Shown piece after piece: positions 1-8,821 of a stretch of 23,823 nucleotides of DNA. The notes beneath the pieces were generated by a model, which saw only the letters and a program-made list of their open reading frames with translations, did no database searches and was not told the DNA's origin. How positions within the stretch are numbered: the stretch's first letter is position 1; every line of letters starts with the position of its first letter. Position numbers and translations under genes: made by a program. The DNA comes from an uncultured Romboutsia sp. Its GTDB lineage: Bacteria; Bacillota; Clostridia; Peptostreptococcales; Peptostreptococcaceae. The stretch is from the NCBI GenBank assembly GCA_937907205.1, contig CALESE010000006.1, positions 1 through 23,823 of the forward strand, given 5' to 3'.

Positions 1-63
1 GCTATAGCCTATATTTTAGGATACATAATGGGTATGATAATTTTAAAATTTAAAAATAGATAA
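1..63 (+). CDS. C-terminal end of an unidentified membrane protein (partial)
   Basis: The window opens in a reading frame that runs from base 1 to a TAA at 61-63 and encodes 20 residues. Most of them are hydrophobic (AIAYILGYIMGMIIL) and they end in a basic tail (KFKNR). This looks like the last membrane helix of an integral membrane protein with a short positively charged cytoplasmic end. A strong hairpin follows directly, as expected at the end of a transcription unit. Too little is present to assign a family. In related clostridia the genes upstream of pilT belong to the type IV pilus cluster, but this tail does not identify one of them. Confidence 0.45.
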   Translation, partial: AIAYILGYIMGMIILKFKNR

Positions 64-68
64 CAATA

Positions 69-163
69 TTAATATAGTGCTAACAAAAATGTATGGGTAT
101 ATCAGTCGATATACCCATACATTTTTGTTATTTAAATTGTCTCTAATATCAACACTATATTAA
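69..163. terminator. Nested inverted repeat, probable bidirectional terminator
   Basis: Two inverted repeats are nested. The inner one has perfect 23-bp arms at 81-103 and 108-130 around a 4-nt loop (AGTC), with A-rich and T-rich outer ends. The outer one has perfect 11-bp arms, TTAATATAGTG at 69-79 and its complement at 153-163. The inner hairpin could terminate transcription in either direction. It begins 17 bases after the stop of the upstream partial gene. The outer arms are not needed for a terminator. Confidence 0.7.
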
Positions 164-433
164 AGCATAGCCTTATTATAAAATAAACTTTACTAAATTA
201 TATATTATACAAAATATATATTTATTTTAAGTGATAGTAAATATAAGACTATATTTTAAAAGAACAGGCAATAAATAAAGTAAATATTAGAAAAAAGAAA
301 AATAAAGGTGAGTAAGGTATAACTTTAGAATTTAATAATGCAATCAAATTAAAGGATAGATATATATCTAGACCGAATTCTATTAGAAGAAGTGATATAT
401 TTATTAAATTTTAATAAGGAGATAAAAACATAT
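164..433 (+). other. A/T-rich leader upstream of pilT
   Basis: With the hairpin at 69-163, this makes about 370 bases without a gene. Its composition is nearly all A and T, and I see no convincing -35/-10 pair, riboswitch or small ORF. The only clear element is the pilT Shine-Dalgarno sequence AAGGAG at 416-421. Given the terminator upstream, pilT probably needs its own promoter somewhere in this leader. Confidence 0.4.
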
Positions 434-1501
434 ATGAATATATTCGCATTATTAGAAATAGCAGTAGAACTTGGTGCATCAGATGTACATCTAACAGTAA
501 ATTGCCCTCCAAGAGCAAGAATAAAAGGAAGGTTTGAAAATCTTAGAGAAGAAATTTTAACACCTGAAGATACAGAAAATATGTCTAGAGAAATAACAAC
601 AGCTAACAATTTCAAGAGATTACAAGAAAATGGAGAAGTAGATTTTTCATTATCCCTTGATAATGGAGATAGATTTAGAGTTAATACCTATAAACAAAAA
701 GGAAACTATGCAATTGCAATAAGAGTTATAACATCAACAATACCTACATTCAAAACATTAGGATTACCTGATGTCATAGTTACATTTGCAGAAAAACATA
801 AAGGATTAATATTAGTAACTGGCCCAACAGGAAGTGGTAAAAGTACAACGTTAGCGAGTTTAATAGATTTAATAAATACAAATAAAGAAAGACATATAAT
901 AACATTAGAAGACCCGATAGAATATGTACATAATCATAAAAAGAGTATAGTGAATCAAAGAGAGGTTGGAAGGGATACTAAAAGCTTTAATTCAGCACTT
1001 AGAGCAACGCTTCGTCAAGATCCAGACGTTATTTTAGTAGGAGAGATGAGAGATCCAGAAACTGTTTCTATAGCATTAACAGCAGCAGAAACAGGGCATT
1101 TAGTTTTTTCAACACTTCATACAACTGGAGCTGCAAAAACTATAGATAGAATAGTAGACATGTTTCCAGCAAAACAACAGCATCAGATAAGAACACAGCT
1201 ATCTACTGTTTGTGAAGGTGTAGTATCTCAACAATTAATTCCAACTATGGATGGAAAAAATAGAGTAGCAGTTTTTGAAGTTATGATAGCAACACCAGCT
1301 ATAAGAAATTTAATCAGAGAAAATAAAACATACCAAATACAAAATATAATACAGACAGGATCTAAATTAGGTATGAAATCTATTGATCAAGAATTAATAA
1401 AGTTATTTAGACAGGGAAAAATATCAAGGGAGAGTGCATTAAGTAGATGTTCTGACTATGAGTATACTTTTAGACTAATAGGAGGTATTAATTATAAGTA
1501 A
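434..1501 (+). CDS. pilT: Type IV pilus retraction ATPase PilT
   Basis: Cytoplasmic hexameric AAA-type secretion ATPase that powers depolymerisation of type IV pili and so drives twitching motility. The 355-residue product has the N-terminal PilT signature GASDVHLT near residues 14-21. The Walker A motif GPTGSGKST is at 130-138, a Walker B region DPDVILVGEMRD follows, then the His box STLHTTGA and the PilT C-terminal motif AIRNLIRE. The length is normal for PilT. I chose ATG 434 rather than the in-frame ATG at 392 because the family begins at this point and AAGGAG lies 12 nt upstream; the spacing is slightly long. Two prepilin peptidase genes follow on the same strand, as in the Clostridioides difficile pilus locus. 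PilB, PilC and the pilins are not in the window. Confidence 0.95.
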   Translation: MNIFALLEIAVELGASDVHLTVNCPPRARIKGRFENLREEILTPEDTENMSREITTANNFKRLQENGEVDFSLSLDNGDRFRVNTYKQKGNYAIAIRVITSTIPTFKTLGLPDVIVTFAEKHKGLILVTGPTGSGKSTTLASLIDLINTNKERHIITLEDPIEYVHNHKKSIVNQREVGRDTKSFNSALRATLRQDPDVILVGEMRDPETVSIALTAAETGHLVFSTLHTTGAAKTIDRIVDMFPAKQQHQIRTQLSTVCEGVVSQQLIPTMDGKNRVAVFEVMIATPAIRNLIRENKTYQIQNIIQTGSKLGMKSIDQELIKLFRQGKISRESALSRCSDYEYTFRLIGGINYK

Positions 1502-1532
1502 GGACAAAATCTAAATATAGAGAGGTAGAATA

Positions 1533-2315
1533 GTGGAAAAATATATTTTTATTACATATATTTTTATAATAGGAACAGTATTTGGAAGTTTTTTCAATGT
1601 ATGCATATTCAGAATACCAAATAAAGAATCAATATCAAATCCACAATCATACTGTTATAAATGCAACAATAGATTAACATACTTAGACTTAATACCAATA
1701 TTAAGTTGGATATTATTAAAAGGAAAATGTAGACATTGTGGACAAAAGATATCTTCGAGATACCCATTAATAGAACTATTAACAGGTATATTATTCATAA
1801 TTATATATAATGTACACGGACTAAACTTTATAACTATAAACTATTTAGTTCTAACATCATTGCTTATAATAATAACGTTTATAGATATAGATTATTATAT
1901 AATACCAGATAGTATGATAATATTAGGATCTATATTTGAACTGTTATTCAATTTAACAAACAAAGGGATATCTATAAGAAATAGTATAATAGGTGGAGTA
2001 GTTTGTAGTGGAGTAATGTTGATACTTATAACTTTAATAGATCTAGTAGTAAAAAAAGAAGTAATGGGTGGAGGGGATATAAAACTATTCTTTATGATAG
2101 GGTTATTTTTAGGTTTAAAATTAGGACTTTTAACAATACTTTTAAGTATATATGCAGGAGCTTTTTATGGAATTGTAACTATCATATATAGTAAAATAAA
2201 AAAACAAGAATATAATTCAATTATACCATATGGTCCATTTATATCAGTAGGGGCAATTATATCTGTTCTATGTGGAACAAATATAATTAATTGGTATATT
2301 GATTTATTTATATAA
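1533..2315 (+). CDS. pilD: Prepilin leader peptidase/N-methyltransferase PilD (long form)
   Basis: Integral membrane aspartyl protease that cleaves the leader of type IV prepilins and methylates the new N-terminus. The 260-residue protein starts with the conserved GSFFNVCIFRIP region (18-29). It then has the cytoplasmic zinc-binding tetracysteine loop, C41xxC44 and C66xxC69. The aspartate cluster FIDID (D118/D120) before YYIIPD and the GGGD motif (D182) hold the expected catalytic aspartates. The rest is a series of hydrophobic helices. Translation probably starts at GTG 1533, with AGAGGT at 1521-1526. It lies 31 nt after pilT and is likely cotranscribed. The stop codon abuts a terminator. 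Confidence 0.95.
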   Translation: MEKYIFITYIFIIGTVFGSFFNVCIFRIPNKESISNPQSYCYKCNNRLTYLDLIPILSWILLKGKCRHCGQKISSRYPLIELLTGILFIIIYNVHGLNFITINYLVLTSLLIIITFIDIDYYIIPDSMIILGSIFELLFNLTNKGISIRNSIIGGVVCSGVMLILITLIDLVVKKEVMGGGDIKLFFMIGLFLGLKLGLLTILLSIYAGAFYGIVTIIYSKIKKQEYNSIIPYGPFISVGAIISVLCGTNIINWYIDLFI

Positions 2316-2344
2316 GATAATCGCAATTTACGATTATCTTTTTT
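2314..2344 (+). terminator. Rho-independent terminator after long pilD
   Basis: Arms AAGATAATCG (2314-2323) and CGATTATCTT (2331-2340) form a 10-bp stem with a 7-nt loop, followed by a T run to 2344. The stem begins at the last bases of the pilD stop codon. Confidence 0.85.
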
Positions 2345-2491
2345 ATACACTAAGAAATTATCAATTATAATTCTCGACTACGTTAAATTTATACAATTAT
2401 ATTAAATCAATAGACTAATATAAATTTTTATTGAATTAAAGCGAATGATTAAGTCAAAACTAAAAGTAACCCTACTATGTATATATAAAAT

Positions 2492-3121
2492 ATGATATAT
2501 ATAATATTAACAGCCTTACTATTTTCATATGCAGTAAATAAGTATACATATATAATATGTAATGAAGTACCAAAGAGTAATAAAATAAAAATATTCATAT
2601 ACATAAGCATAATAATGATAAGTATTTTAATATATATAAAACATAATTTAACGATAGAATCTATAAAATATATATCATTATTGCCATTTCTAGTAATAAT
2701 ATCAATAATTGACTACCATACTACAGATATATATGATATAACATTATTAAGTGGTATAATTATACAGGGTATAATATTTCTATTAAGTATAAATAATGTA
2801 TATAATTCGTTGTCTTATATAAGTGGATTACTGCTAGGATTTATAATACCATTTTTAATAGCTAAAATAACAAAAGGATTAGGTGAAGGAGACATAGGCT
2901 TATTTAGCTTATGTTGTTTTGCGTTGGGACATAACTATTCACTATACTTAATTTATTTATCATTTATATTAGCCTCCATATATTGCATATACGTAATTTT
3001 GATTAAAAGCGGCAAAATAAGAAAGATAGCATTTGCACCATTTATATCATTAGCAACAGTTATTATAATATTAACTAAATTTGATTTATTGAATTTTTAT
3101 TTAAATATAATTAACAACTAA
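2492..3121 (+). CDS. Second, short prepilin peptidase (PilD2-like, no tetracysteine domain)
   Basis: A 209-residue, almost wholly hydrophobic protein of the A24 prepilin peptidase family. The two aspartyl motifs are recognisable: IIDYHTTD around D74 and GEGD ending at D134. A C-terminal FAPFISL segment corresponds to the PFGPF element of the family. The N-terminal methyltransferase-associated region and both CxxC pairs of the upstream paralogue are absent, so it may be a peptidase without the methylation module. No good Shine-Dalgarno precedes ATG 2492, and a 3-codon ORF lies immediately upstream (2477-2488), so initiation may be weak. It is separated from the first pilD by a terminator and about 150 bases. 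C. difficile also carries two adjacent pilD genes. The natural substrate cannot be told from sequence. Confidence 0.8.
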   Translation: MIYIILTALLFSYAVNKYTYIICNEVPKSNKIKIFIYISIIMISILIYIKHNLTIESIKYISLLPFLVIISIIDYHTTDIYDITLLSGIIIQGIIFLLSINNVYNSLSYISGLLLGFIIPFLIAKITKGLGEGDIGLFSLCCFALGHNYSLYLIYLSFILASIYCIYVILIKSGKIRKIAFAPFISLATVIIILTKFDLLNFYLNIINN

Positions 3122-3134
3122 AGGAGGAGATTTA

Positions 3135-3695
3135 ATGTACGTAATAGTAGGGTTGGGAAATCCAGGAAAACAATATAATAAAACAAGACACAATGTTGGA
3201 TTTGATGTTATAGATATGTTAGCAAAGGAATATGGCATAAGTGTGACGAAAATAAAACATAAGGCTTTAATAGGTGAGGGTAGAATAGGAACTGAGAAAG
3301 TATTATTAGTTAAGCCTCAAACATATATGAATTTAAGTGGAGAGACTTTAATAGATATATATAATTATTATAAAGTTGATTTAGAGAATATAGTAGTAAT
3401 ATATGATGATATTGACCTAGATGTTGGTAAATTAAGAATCAGAAAAAAAGGTAGTGCTGGAACTCACAATGGAATGAGATCAATTGTTAAGTGTTTAGGG
3501 TCAACAGAGTTCCCTAGAGTAAGAGTTGGTGTCTCAAAACCAATGCCTGGACAAAATTTAGCTGATTTTGTTTTATCAAGATTTAGAAAAGAAGAAGCTG
3601 ATGATTTAGCGATGGGATTAGAAAAAGCATGTAATGCAGTAGATTGTATAATAAGAGAGAATTTGGATTTAGCAATGAACAAGTACAATGGATAA
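3135..3695 (+). CDS. pth: Peptidyl-tRNA hydrolase
   Basis: Releases tRNA from peptidyl-tRNA that drops off ribosomes; called spoVC in Bacillus. The 186-residue product shows the hallmark GLGNPG near the start (N9), the catalytic histidine in TRHNVG (H19), N66 in TYMNLSG, the YDDIDL motif (D91) and GSAGTHNGMRSI with N112. These match the substrate- and catalysis-related positions of bacterial Pth. The gene has a strong AAGGAGGAG ribosome binding site at 3121-3129. It heads the pth-mfd-prsA group, and its stop lies 16 nt before the mfd start. Confidence 0.97.
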   Translation: MYVIVGLGNPGKQYNKTRHNVGFDVIDMLAKEYGISVTKIKHKALIGEGRIGTEKVLLVKPQTYMNLSGETLIDIYNYYKVDLENIVVIYDDIDLDVGKLRIRKKGSAGTHNGMRSIVKCLGSTEFPRVRVGVSKPMPGQNLADFVLSRFRKEEADDLAMGLEKACNAVDCIIRENLDLAMNKYNG

Positions 3696-3711
3696 TTTAA
3701 GGGGGATTTAC

Positions 3712-6700
3712 ATGAATAATGATGTTATTGTATACCCTTTGCAAAATTCCAATGAATATAAAGATGTAATAAATTGCATAGAAAAGAATAAAGGATCATT
3801 ATTAATTAATGGTCTTTTACCAATGCAAAAACCTCATATTGCATATTCTATTTTTAGAGATTTAAATAGACAGATAATATTCGTTGCAAGTAGTGACTTA
3901 GAAGCTAAGAAAGTCTATGAGGATTTGAATTTTTATATAAAAGATAAAGTTGAATATCTAGGTTTTTCAGATATTCATTTTTATCATTTAGATGCAAAGG
4001 ATAGAAATGAAGAAGCTAAGAAGTTAAAAGTATTATTAAGGTTAGCTAAAGGTGAAGACATAATATTAGTTACATCTATTGAAGCTATACTCAGAAAATA
4101 TATTCCTAAAAATATATTATTAGAGAATATATTAAGTTATAAAATAGGAGATGTCATAAATTTAGAAAAATTAAGTGAGAACTTAATAAACTTAGGGTAT
4201 GAAAGAGTTTCGACGATAGAAGGATTTGGTCAATTTAGTATAAGAGGTGGAATTATAGATATATTCTCGCTAGAATATGATAATCCAATTCGTATGGAAT
4301 TATTTGATGATGAAATAGATTCTATACGAACTTTTGACGTATTCTCCCAAAAATCAATTGATAAAATAAAAGAATTTTCTATAACTCCATCAAGAGAGTT
4401 CATATATCCACTAGATACAACAAATTCAGTAGATAGGATAAAAGCTGAAATTACTGAAAATACTAATGATGATGTGTTTTTAGATATAGATAATATATCT
4501 TCTAAAACTTATTTTGAAGGTATAGAAAATTATATTGATTATATTTATACTGATGATAATAAGAGTTTATTTACTTATTTAGAAGATAGTGGAGTAGTAT
4601 TTTTCAATGATATAAGTAGAATAAAAGAAAGATGTGAAAATTACTCTAATGATTTTAGAGAAAACTATAAGTTAAATCTTGAAAGAGGTTTGGCTATTAA
4701 GAATCAAAGTAATTTAATTTATGCTTACAATGATTTAGAATTTATATCTAGAGATAAAAATGTAATTATAAATACATTATTGCCAAAGTCGGTTAATGAT
4801 TTTAATGTTAAATCCATAGTTAATTTTGAATGTAGAGAGATACCTACATTTAATTCGAAAATGGATATATTAGTTGAAGAATTAAATAGATTAAGATATA
4901 ACGGATATAAAGTAATATTAGCCACTAATACTTTTGAGAGAGCTAGTAAACTACATTCAGATTTGTTAGATTTAGGGCTTGAATGTAGCTTATCCCAAAA
5001 TAGAGATATGGAAATCAAATCATCTCAGATAATTATATTACCAGCAAATATAAGTAGTGGATTTGAATATAAAAATATAAAGTTTGCAATTATAACTGAC
5101 AATGAGATGATTGGTGTTCATAAAAGAAGATCAACTTCAAAATTAAATAAATCTAAAAAAGGTAAGAAGATAGAATCTTTTATGGATTTAAATATAGGTG
5201 ATTACGTAGTTCATGAAAATAGTGGAATTGGTAGATATACAGGTATTGAACAAATTGCTGTAAATTCTATAAAAAAGGACTATATGAAGATAGTTTATCA
5301 AGGTGGAGATAATCTATATGTACCTATAGATCAAATGGATAAAGTTCAAAAGTATATTGGTGCAGACGTTGAAAAGATAAAACTTAACAAACTTGGAACT
5401 AATGAATGGACAAGAGCTAAAGCTAAAGTTAAAAAGGAAATTGAGGATATGACAGAAGAGCTTATAGAACTTTATGCTAAGCGTGAAAAAATAAAAGGAT
5501 ATAAGTTTAGTAAAGATACACCATGGCAAGCTGAGTTTGAATCATTATTTCCACATCAAGAGACTGATGATCAGTTAAAAGCAATAGAAGATACTAAAAA
5601 AGATATGGAATCAGATCAAGTTATGGATAGACTTGTATGTGGAGATGTTGGATATGGAAAAACAGAGGTAGCAATAAGGGCAGTATTCAAAGCATGTATG
5701 GACCAAAAACAAGTTGCATTACTTGTTCCCACTACAATATTAGCTCAACAGCATTATAATACTTTTAGAGAGCGATTTGAAAACTATCCTATAAGAGTAG
5801 AAGTTTTAAGTAGGTTTAAAACACCAAAGCAACAAAAGCAAATTATTGAGGATGCTAAAAAAGGATTAGTAGATGTACTTATAGGAACTCATAGAATAGT
5901 TTCTAAGGATATTAATTTACCTAATTTAGGATTAGTGGTAATAGATGAAGAACAACGTTTTGGAGTTAAACATAAAGAAGCATTAAAGAAAATAAAATCA
6001 ACAGTAGATGTGTTAACATTATCTGCGACACCTATACCAAGAACTCTTCATATGTCTTTAAGTGGTATTAGAGATATGAGTGTTATAGAAGAACCTCCTC
6101 AAGAGAGACATCCTGTAATTACTTATGTAACTGAATCTAAAGAAAGTGTAATACAAGATGAAATTGAGAGAGAATTAGGTAGAGGTGGTCAAGTATTCTT
6201 TGTATATAATAGAGTTGAAAGAATTGATGAGATGGCAAGTATGATACAAAGGCTCGTTCCAGATGCAAGAGTTGCCGTAGCTCATGGTAGAATGACATCT
6301 AAGGCTTTAGAAAATATTATATTAGGATTTTTAAATAAAGAATATAATGTATTAGTTTGTACGACTATTATAGAAACTGGAATGGATATATCTAATGCAA
6401 ATACTATGATAGTTTATGATGCAGATAAAATGGGTTTAGCTCAACTTTATCAATTAAGAGGTAGAGTTGGTAGAAGTTCTAGACAGGGTTACGCGTATTT
6501 AATGTATGAAAAAGATAAAGTATTAAGTGAAATTGCTGAGAAAAGACTTAAGGCTATAAGAGAATTTACTGAATTTGGTTCAGGATTTAAGATAGCTATG
6601 AGAGACCTTGAAATAAGAGGTGCAGGTAATATTTTAGGATCTCAACAACATGGGCATATGGCAGTCATAGGATATGAATTATATGTAAAGATGTTAAATG

Positions 6701-7101
6701 AAGCTATAAAGAAAGTAAAAGGAGAACCTATAGTTGAAGAACTTGATGTAGAAATAGATTTAAATGTAAATGCATATATACCAGATAACTATATAAGTGA
6801 TGAATTAACTAAAATTGAGATGTATAAAAAGATTGCATCAATTGAAAGTAAAGAGGATATGGAAGAAGTATCAGATGAGTTAGTTGATAGATTCTCAGAT
6901 ACACCTAAATCAGTTCAAACTTTACTTAGAATAGCTTATATAAAAACATTATGTAAGAAACTTAAAATAGAAAAAGTAAGACAAATTAAGGATGAAATAT
7001 TGTTAAATCCTATAACAAGATATAAAACTAAGGAAAAATTAGGATTTAATATAATTGTTGAGCTTGAAGAACTACTAGAGAAAATGTGTAGTTTAAAATA
7101 A
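3712..7101 (+). CDS. mfd: Transcription-repair coupling factor Mfd
   Basis: SF2 DNA translocase that removes RNA polymerase stalled at lesions and recruits UvrA; also a general roadblock clearance factor. The 1129-residue protein has the UvrB-like N-terminal region (for example IRGGIIDIFS). Next comes the RNA polymerase interaction domain starting around DYVVHENSGIGRYTGIEQI, then the helicase motifs: Walker A GDVGYGKTE, DEEQRFGV, SATPIPRTLH, IIETGMDI and GRVGRSSRQGYAY. A TRG/D7 C-terminal region follows. Length is close to E. coli Mfd (1148). I chose ATG 3712 because GGGGGA precedes it by 5 nt; the in-frame ATG at 3688 overlaps pth and has no such site. In Bacillus, fin (yabK) lies between pth and mfd; here there is no room for it. 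Confidence 0.97.
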   Translation: MNNDVIVYPLQNSNEYKDVINCIEKNKGSLLINGLLPMQKPHIAYSIFRDLNRQIIFVASSDLEAKKVYEDLNFYIKDKVEYLGFSDIHFYHLDAKDRNEEAKKLKVLLRLAKGEDIILVTSIEAILRKYIPKNILLENILSYKIGDVINLEKLSENLINLGYERVSTIEGFGQFSIRGGIIDIFSLEYDNPIRMELFDDEIDSIRTFDVFSQKSIDKIKEFSITPSREFIYPLDTTNSVDRIKAEITENTNDDVFLDIDNISSKTYFEGIENYIDYIYTDDNKSLFTYLEDSGVVFFNDISRIKERCENYSNDFRENYKLNLERGLAIKNQSNLIYAYNDLEFISRDKNVIINTLLPKSVNDFNVKSIVNFECREIPTFNSKMDILVEELNRLRYNGYKVILATNTFERASKLHSDLLDLGLECSLSQNRDMEIKSSQIIILPANISSGFEYKNIKFAIITDNEMIGVHKRRSTSKLNKSKKGKKIESFMDLNIGDYVVHENSGIGRYTGIEQIAVNSIKKDYMKIVYQGGDNLYVPIDQMDKVQKYIGADVEKIKLNKLGTNEWTRAKAKVKKEIEDMTEELIELYAKREKIKGYKFSKDTPWQAEFESLFPHQETDDQLKAIEDTKKDMESDQVMDRLVCGDVGYGKTEVAIRAVFKACMDQKQVALLVPTTILAQQHYNTFRERFENYPIRVEVLSRFKTPKQQKQIIEDAKKGLVDVLIGTHRIVSKDINLPNLGLVVIDEEQRFGVKHKEALKKIKSTVDVLTLSATPIPRTLHMSLSGIRDMSVIEEPPQERHPVITYVTESKESVIQDEIERELGRGGQVFFVYNRVERIDEMASMIQRLVPDARVAVAHGRMTSKALENIILGFLNKEYNVLVCTTIIETGMDISNANTMIVYDADKMGLAQLYQLRGRVGRSSRQGYAYLMYEKDKVLSEIAEKRLKAIREFTEFGSGFKIAMRDLEIRGAGNILGSQQHGHMAVIGYELYVKMLNEAIKKVKGEPIVEELDVEIDLNVNAYIPDNYISDELTKIEMYKKIASIESKEDMEEVSDELVDRFSDTPKSVQTLLRIAYIKTLCKKLKIEKVRQIKDEILLNPITRYKTKEKLGFNIIVELEELLEKMCSLK

Positions 7102-7128
7102 ATTATAAAAATGAAAGGGTGTTTTAAT

Positions 7129-8130
7129 TTGAAAAGAAAGATAATGACAATATCTACATCTTTGATGTTAGTTTTATCACTTACTGGATGTAGTAGAGCA
7201 AAAAATGATAAAGTAGTAGCAAGTGTAAATGACAAGAATATAACTGTTTCTGAATATACACAAGCATTAAAATTAAATAAAGGTGCGATAGAATCTATGT
7301 ATGGTACATCTATATGGGATACAGAAATTGAAAAAGGAAAAAAATACAGTGAATTTTTCAAGGATTCAGTTTTAGAGCAAATGATAAATACAGAAGTACT
7401 ATATCAACAGGCTAAAAAAGATAATTTACTTCCATCGAAGGAAGAAGTAGATAAACAATTTAAAGAGTTCCAAAAAGAAGCTAAAGAAAATAAAACATAT
7501 GAAGAAAATATGAAAAAATTAGGTATAACTGATGAAGATATAAAGAAAGAACAAGAAATAGGTATTGCAATACAAAATTATAAGGATAATTTTTCTAAGA
7601 CAACAAAAATATCTGATGAAGAAATGAAAAAGTATTATGATGATAATAAAAGTGAATTTTATGAAGATAAAGTACAAGCTTCTCATATATTAATAAAAAC
7701 AGTAGATGATAATGGGAAAGAACTGTCTGATAAAAAGCAAGAAGAAGCTAAGAAAAAAGCAGAAGATATATTAAAAAAAGTTAAGTCTGGAGAAGAATTT
7801 GCTAAGTTAGCTAAGGAATATTCAGAAGATGGAAGTGCATCTAATGGTGGAGATTTAGGATTTTTTACAAAGGGAGAAATGGTTCCAGAATTTGAGACTG
7901 CGGCTTGGGGATTAAAACCAGGCGAAGTATCAGAATTAGTAAAAACTCAATATGGATATCATATAATAAAAGTAACAGATAAATTAGATAAACAATTATC
8001 TTTTGATGATGTAAAAGATACTATAAAAAATAACTTATTAAGTGAAAAGTTCAATACAACTGTAGAAAAATTAGTTAAAGAAGCAAAAATAACTAAAAAA
8101 GAAGATGTAATAAAAAATATAAAATTTTAA
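7129..8130 (+). CDS. prsA: PrsA-type peptidyl-prolyl isomerase lipoprotein (foldase)
   Basis: Extracytoplasmic foldase anchored in the membrane by lipidation; helps secreted proteins fold after export. The N-terminus is a classical lipoprotein signal: KRK, a hydrophobic stretch and the lipobox LTGC with C21 as the predicted lipidated residue. A SurA/PrsA-like chaperone region follows. The parvulin domain is at about 182-284, with ASHILIK, ASNGGDLGFF and YGYHIIKV. The product is 333 residues from a TTG at 7129, preceded by AAAGGG. An ATG at 7111 would put six residues in front of the signal peptide and lies upstream of that site, so TTG is preferred with moderate certainty. It lies 27 nt after mfd, probably in one operon, and ends at a terminator. 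Confidence 0.92.
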   Translation: MKRKIMTISTSLMLVLSLTGCSRAKNDKVVASVNDKNITVSEYTQALKLNKGAIESMYGTSIWDTEIEKGKKYSEFFKDSVLEQMINTEVLYQQAKKDNLLPSKEEVDKQFKEFQKEAKENKTYEENMKKLGITDEDIKKEQEIGIAIQNYKDNFSKTTKISDEEMKKYYDDNKSEFYEDKVQASHILIKTVDDNGKELSDKKQEEAKKKAEDILKKVKSGEEFAKLAKEYSEDGSASNGGDLGFFTKGEMVPEFETAAWGLKPGEVSELVKTQYGYHIIKVTDKLDKQLSFDDVKDTIKNNLLSEKFNTTVEKLVKEAKITKKEDVIKNIKF

Positions 8131-8133
8131 TTT

Positions 8134-8166
8134 AAAAAGCTATGTTAGTAAAACATAGCTTTTTTT
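8134..8166 (+). terminator. Rho-independent terminator after prsA
   Basis: The core stem AGCTATGTT (8138-8146) pairs with AACATAGCT (8152-8160) across a 5-nt loop. It is extended by A:T pairs and followed by six T residues (8161-8166). Confidence 0.92.
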
Positions 8167-8195
8167 GCATATTTTTCTTATCGTTGGTAAAAATA
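8167..8195 (+). promoter_or_regulatory. Candidate sigma-F/sigma-G promoter of spoVT
   Basis: GCATA at 8167-8171 matches the forespore -35 pattern (GYWTA), and GGTAAAAATA at 8186-8195 matches the sigma-F -10 pattern (GGnnAnAATW). The spacer is 14 nt, one short of the usual 15-16. The element starts directly after the prsA terminator and 33 bases before the spoVT start. spoVT is a forespore gene in known spore formers, which supports the assignment, but the motif is short and the region A/T-rich. Confidence 0.4.
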
Positions 8196-8227
8196 AGGTT
8201 AAAGTTACTAATGGAGGGATCAATTTA

Positions 8228-8767
8228 ATGAGAGCGACAGGAATTGTTAGAAGAATAGATGATCTAGGAAGAGTTGTAATTCCTAAAGAAATAAGAAAAA
8301 CTTTAAGAATTAGAGAAGGAGATCCTCTTGAAATATTTACAGCAAAAGATGGTGAAGTAATACTTAAAAAATATTCACCTATAGGAGAATTGAATGAATT
8401 CTCACAAGAATATGCCGAAACATTAGGTGAGACATTAGGACATGGTATAGTAGTTACAGATTTAGATTCTATAATAGCTGTATCAAAATTGGCAAAGAAA
8501 GATTACAAAGAAAAAAGTATAAGTGATGAACTTGAGCAATTAATAGAAAATAGAGAATCAAAAACTAGCAAAGATAATAAAACTATAGCATTACATAAAG
8601 ATGATTCAATGGAATATAAGAGTCAAATAATAATGCCTATAGTTAGTTCATCAGGAGACTGCATAGGATCTATTATAATGGTTTCTAAAGAAGAAAATGG
8701 ACTTAGTGAACCAGAAGAAAAGATATTGAAGATAGCCGCTAATTTTTTAGGTAAGCAAGTTCAATAA
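8228..8767 (+). CDS. spoVT: Stage V sporulation regulator SpoVT (AbrB family)
   Basis: Forespore-specific DNA-binding regulator that adjusts sigma-G-dependent genes and spore maturation. The 179-residue product has an N-terminal AbrB swapped-hairpin domain at 1-50 (RATGIVRRIDDLGRVVIPKE), followed by a GAF-like C-terminal domain that includes GHGIVVTDLDSIIAVSK. The Bacillus protein is 178 residues. ATG 8228 has GGAGGG at 8213-8218; an in-frame ATG at 8165 lies inside the prsA terminator and is rejected. The gene stands alone between two terminators, so it is probably monocistronic under its own forespore promoter. Confidence 0.96.
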   Translation: MRATGIVRRIDDLGRVVIPKEIRKTLRIREGDPLEIFTAKDGEVILKKYSPIGELNEFSQEYAETLGETLGHGIVVTDLDSIIAVSKLAKKDYKEKSISDELEQLIENRESKTSKDNKTIALHKDDSMEYKSQIIMPIVSSSGDCIGSIIMVSKEENGLSEPEEKILKIAANFLGKQVQ

Positions 8768-8773
8768 TTATTA

Positions 8774-8812
8774 AACTTTAAAAGACCCTAATTTTTAGGG
8801 TCTTTTAAAGTT
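8774..8812. terminator. Terminator after spoVT (possibly bidirectional)
   Basis: Perfect 18-bp arms at 8774-8791 and 8795-8812 enclose a 3-nt loop, with the G/C core AGACCC/GGGTCT and A/T-rich flanks. The sequence is symmetrical, so it could act on either strand. There is no long T run beyond the stem itself. Confidence 0.8.
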
Positions 8813-8821
8813 ATGGTAATA

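Noticed and set aside
392..433. Earlier pilT start at ATG 392
   Set aside because: It adds 14 residues not typical of PilT and would put the AAGGAG site inside the coding region; ATG 434 fits the family start.
8165..8227. Earlier spoVT start at ATG 8165
   Set aside because: It overlaps the prsA terminator and the candidate promoter; GGAGGG points to ATG 8228.
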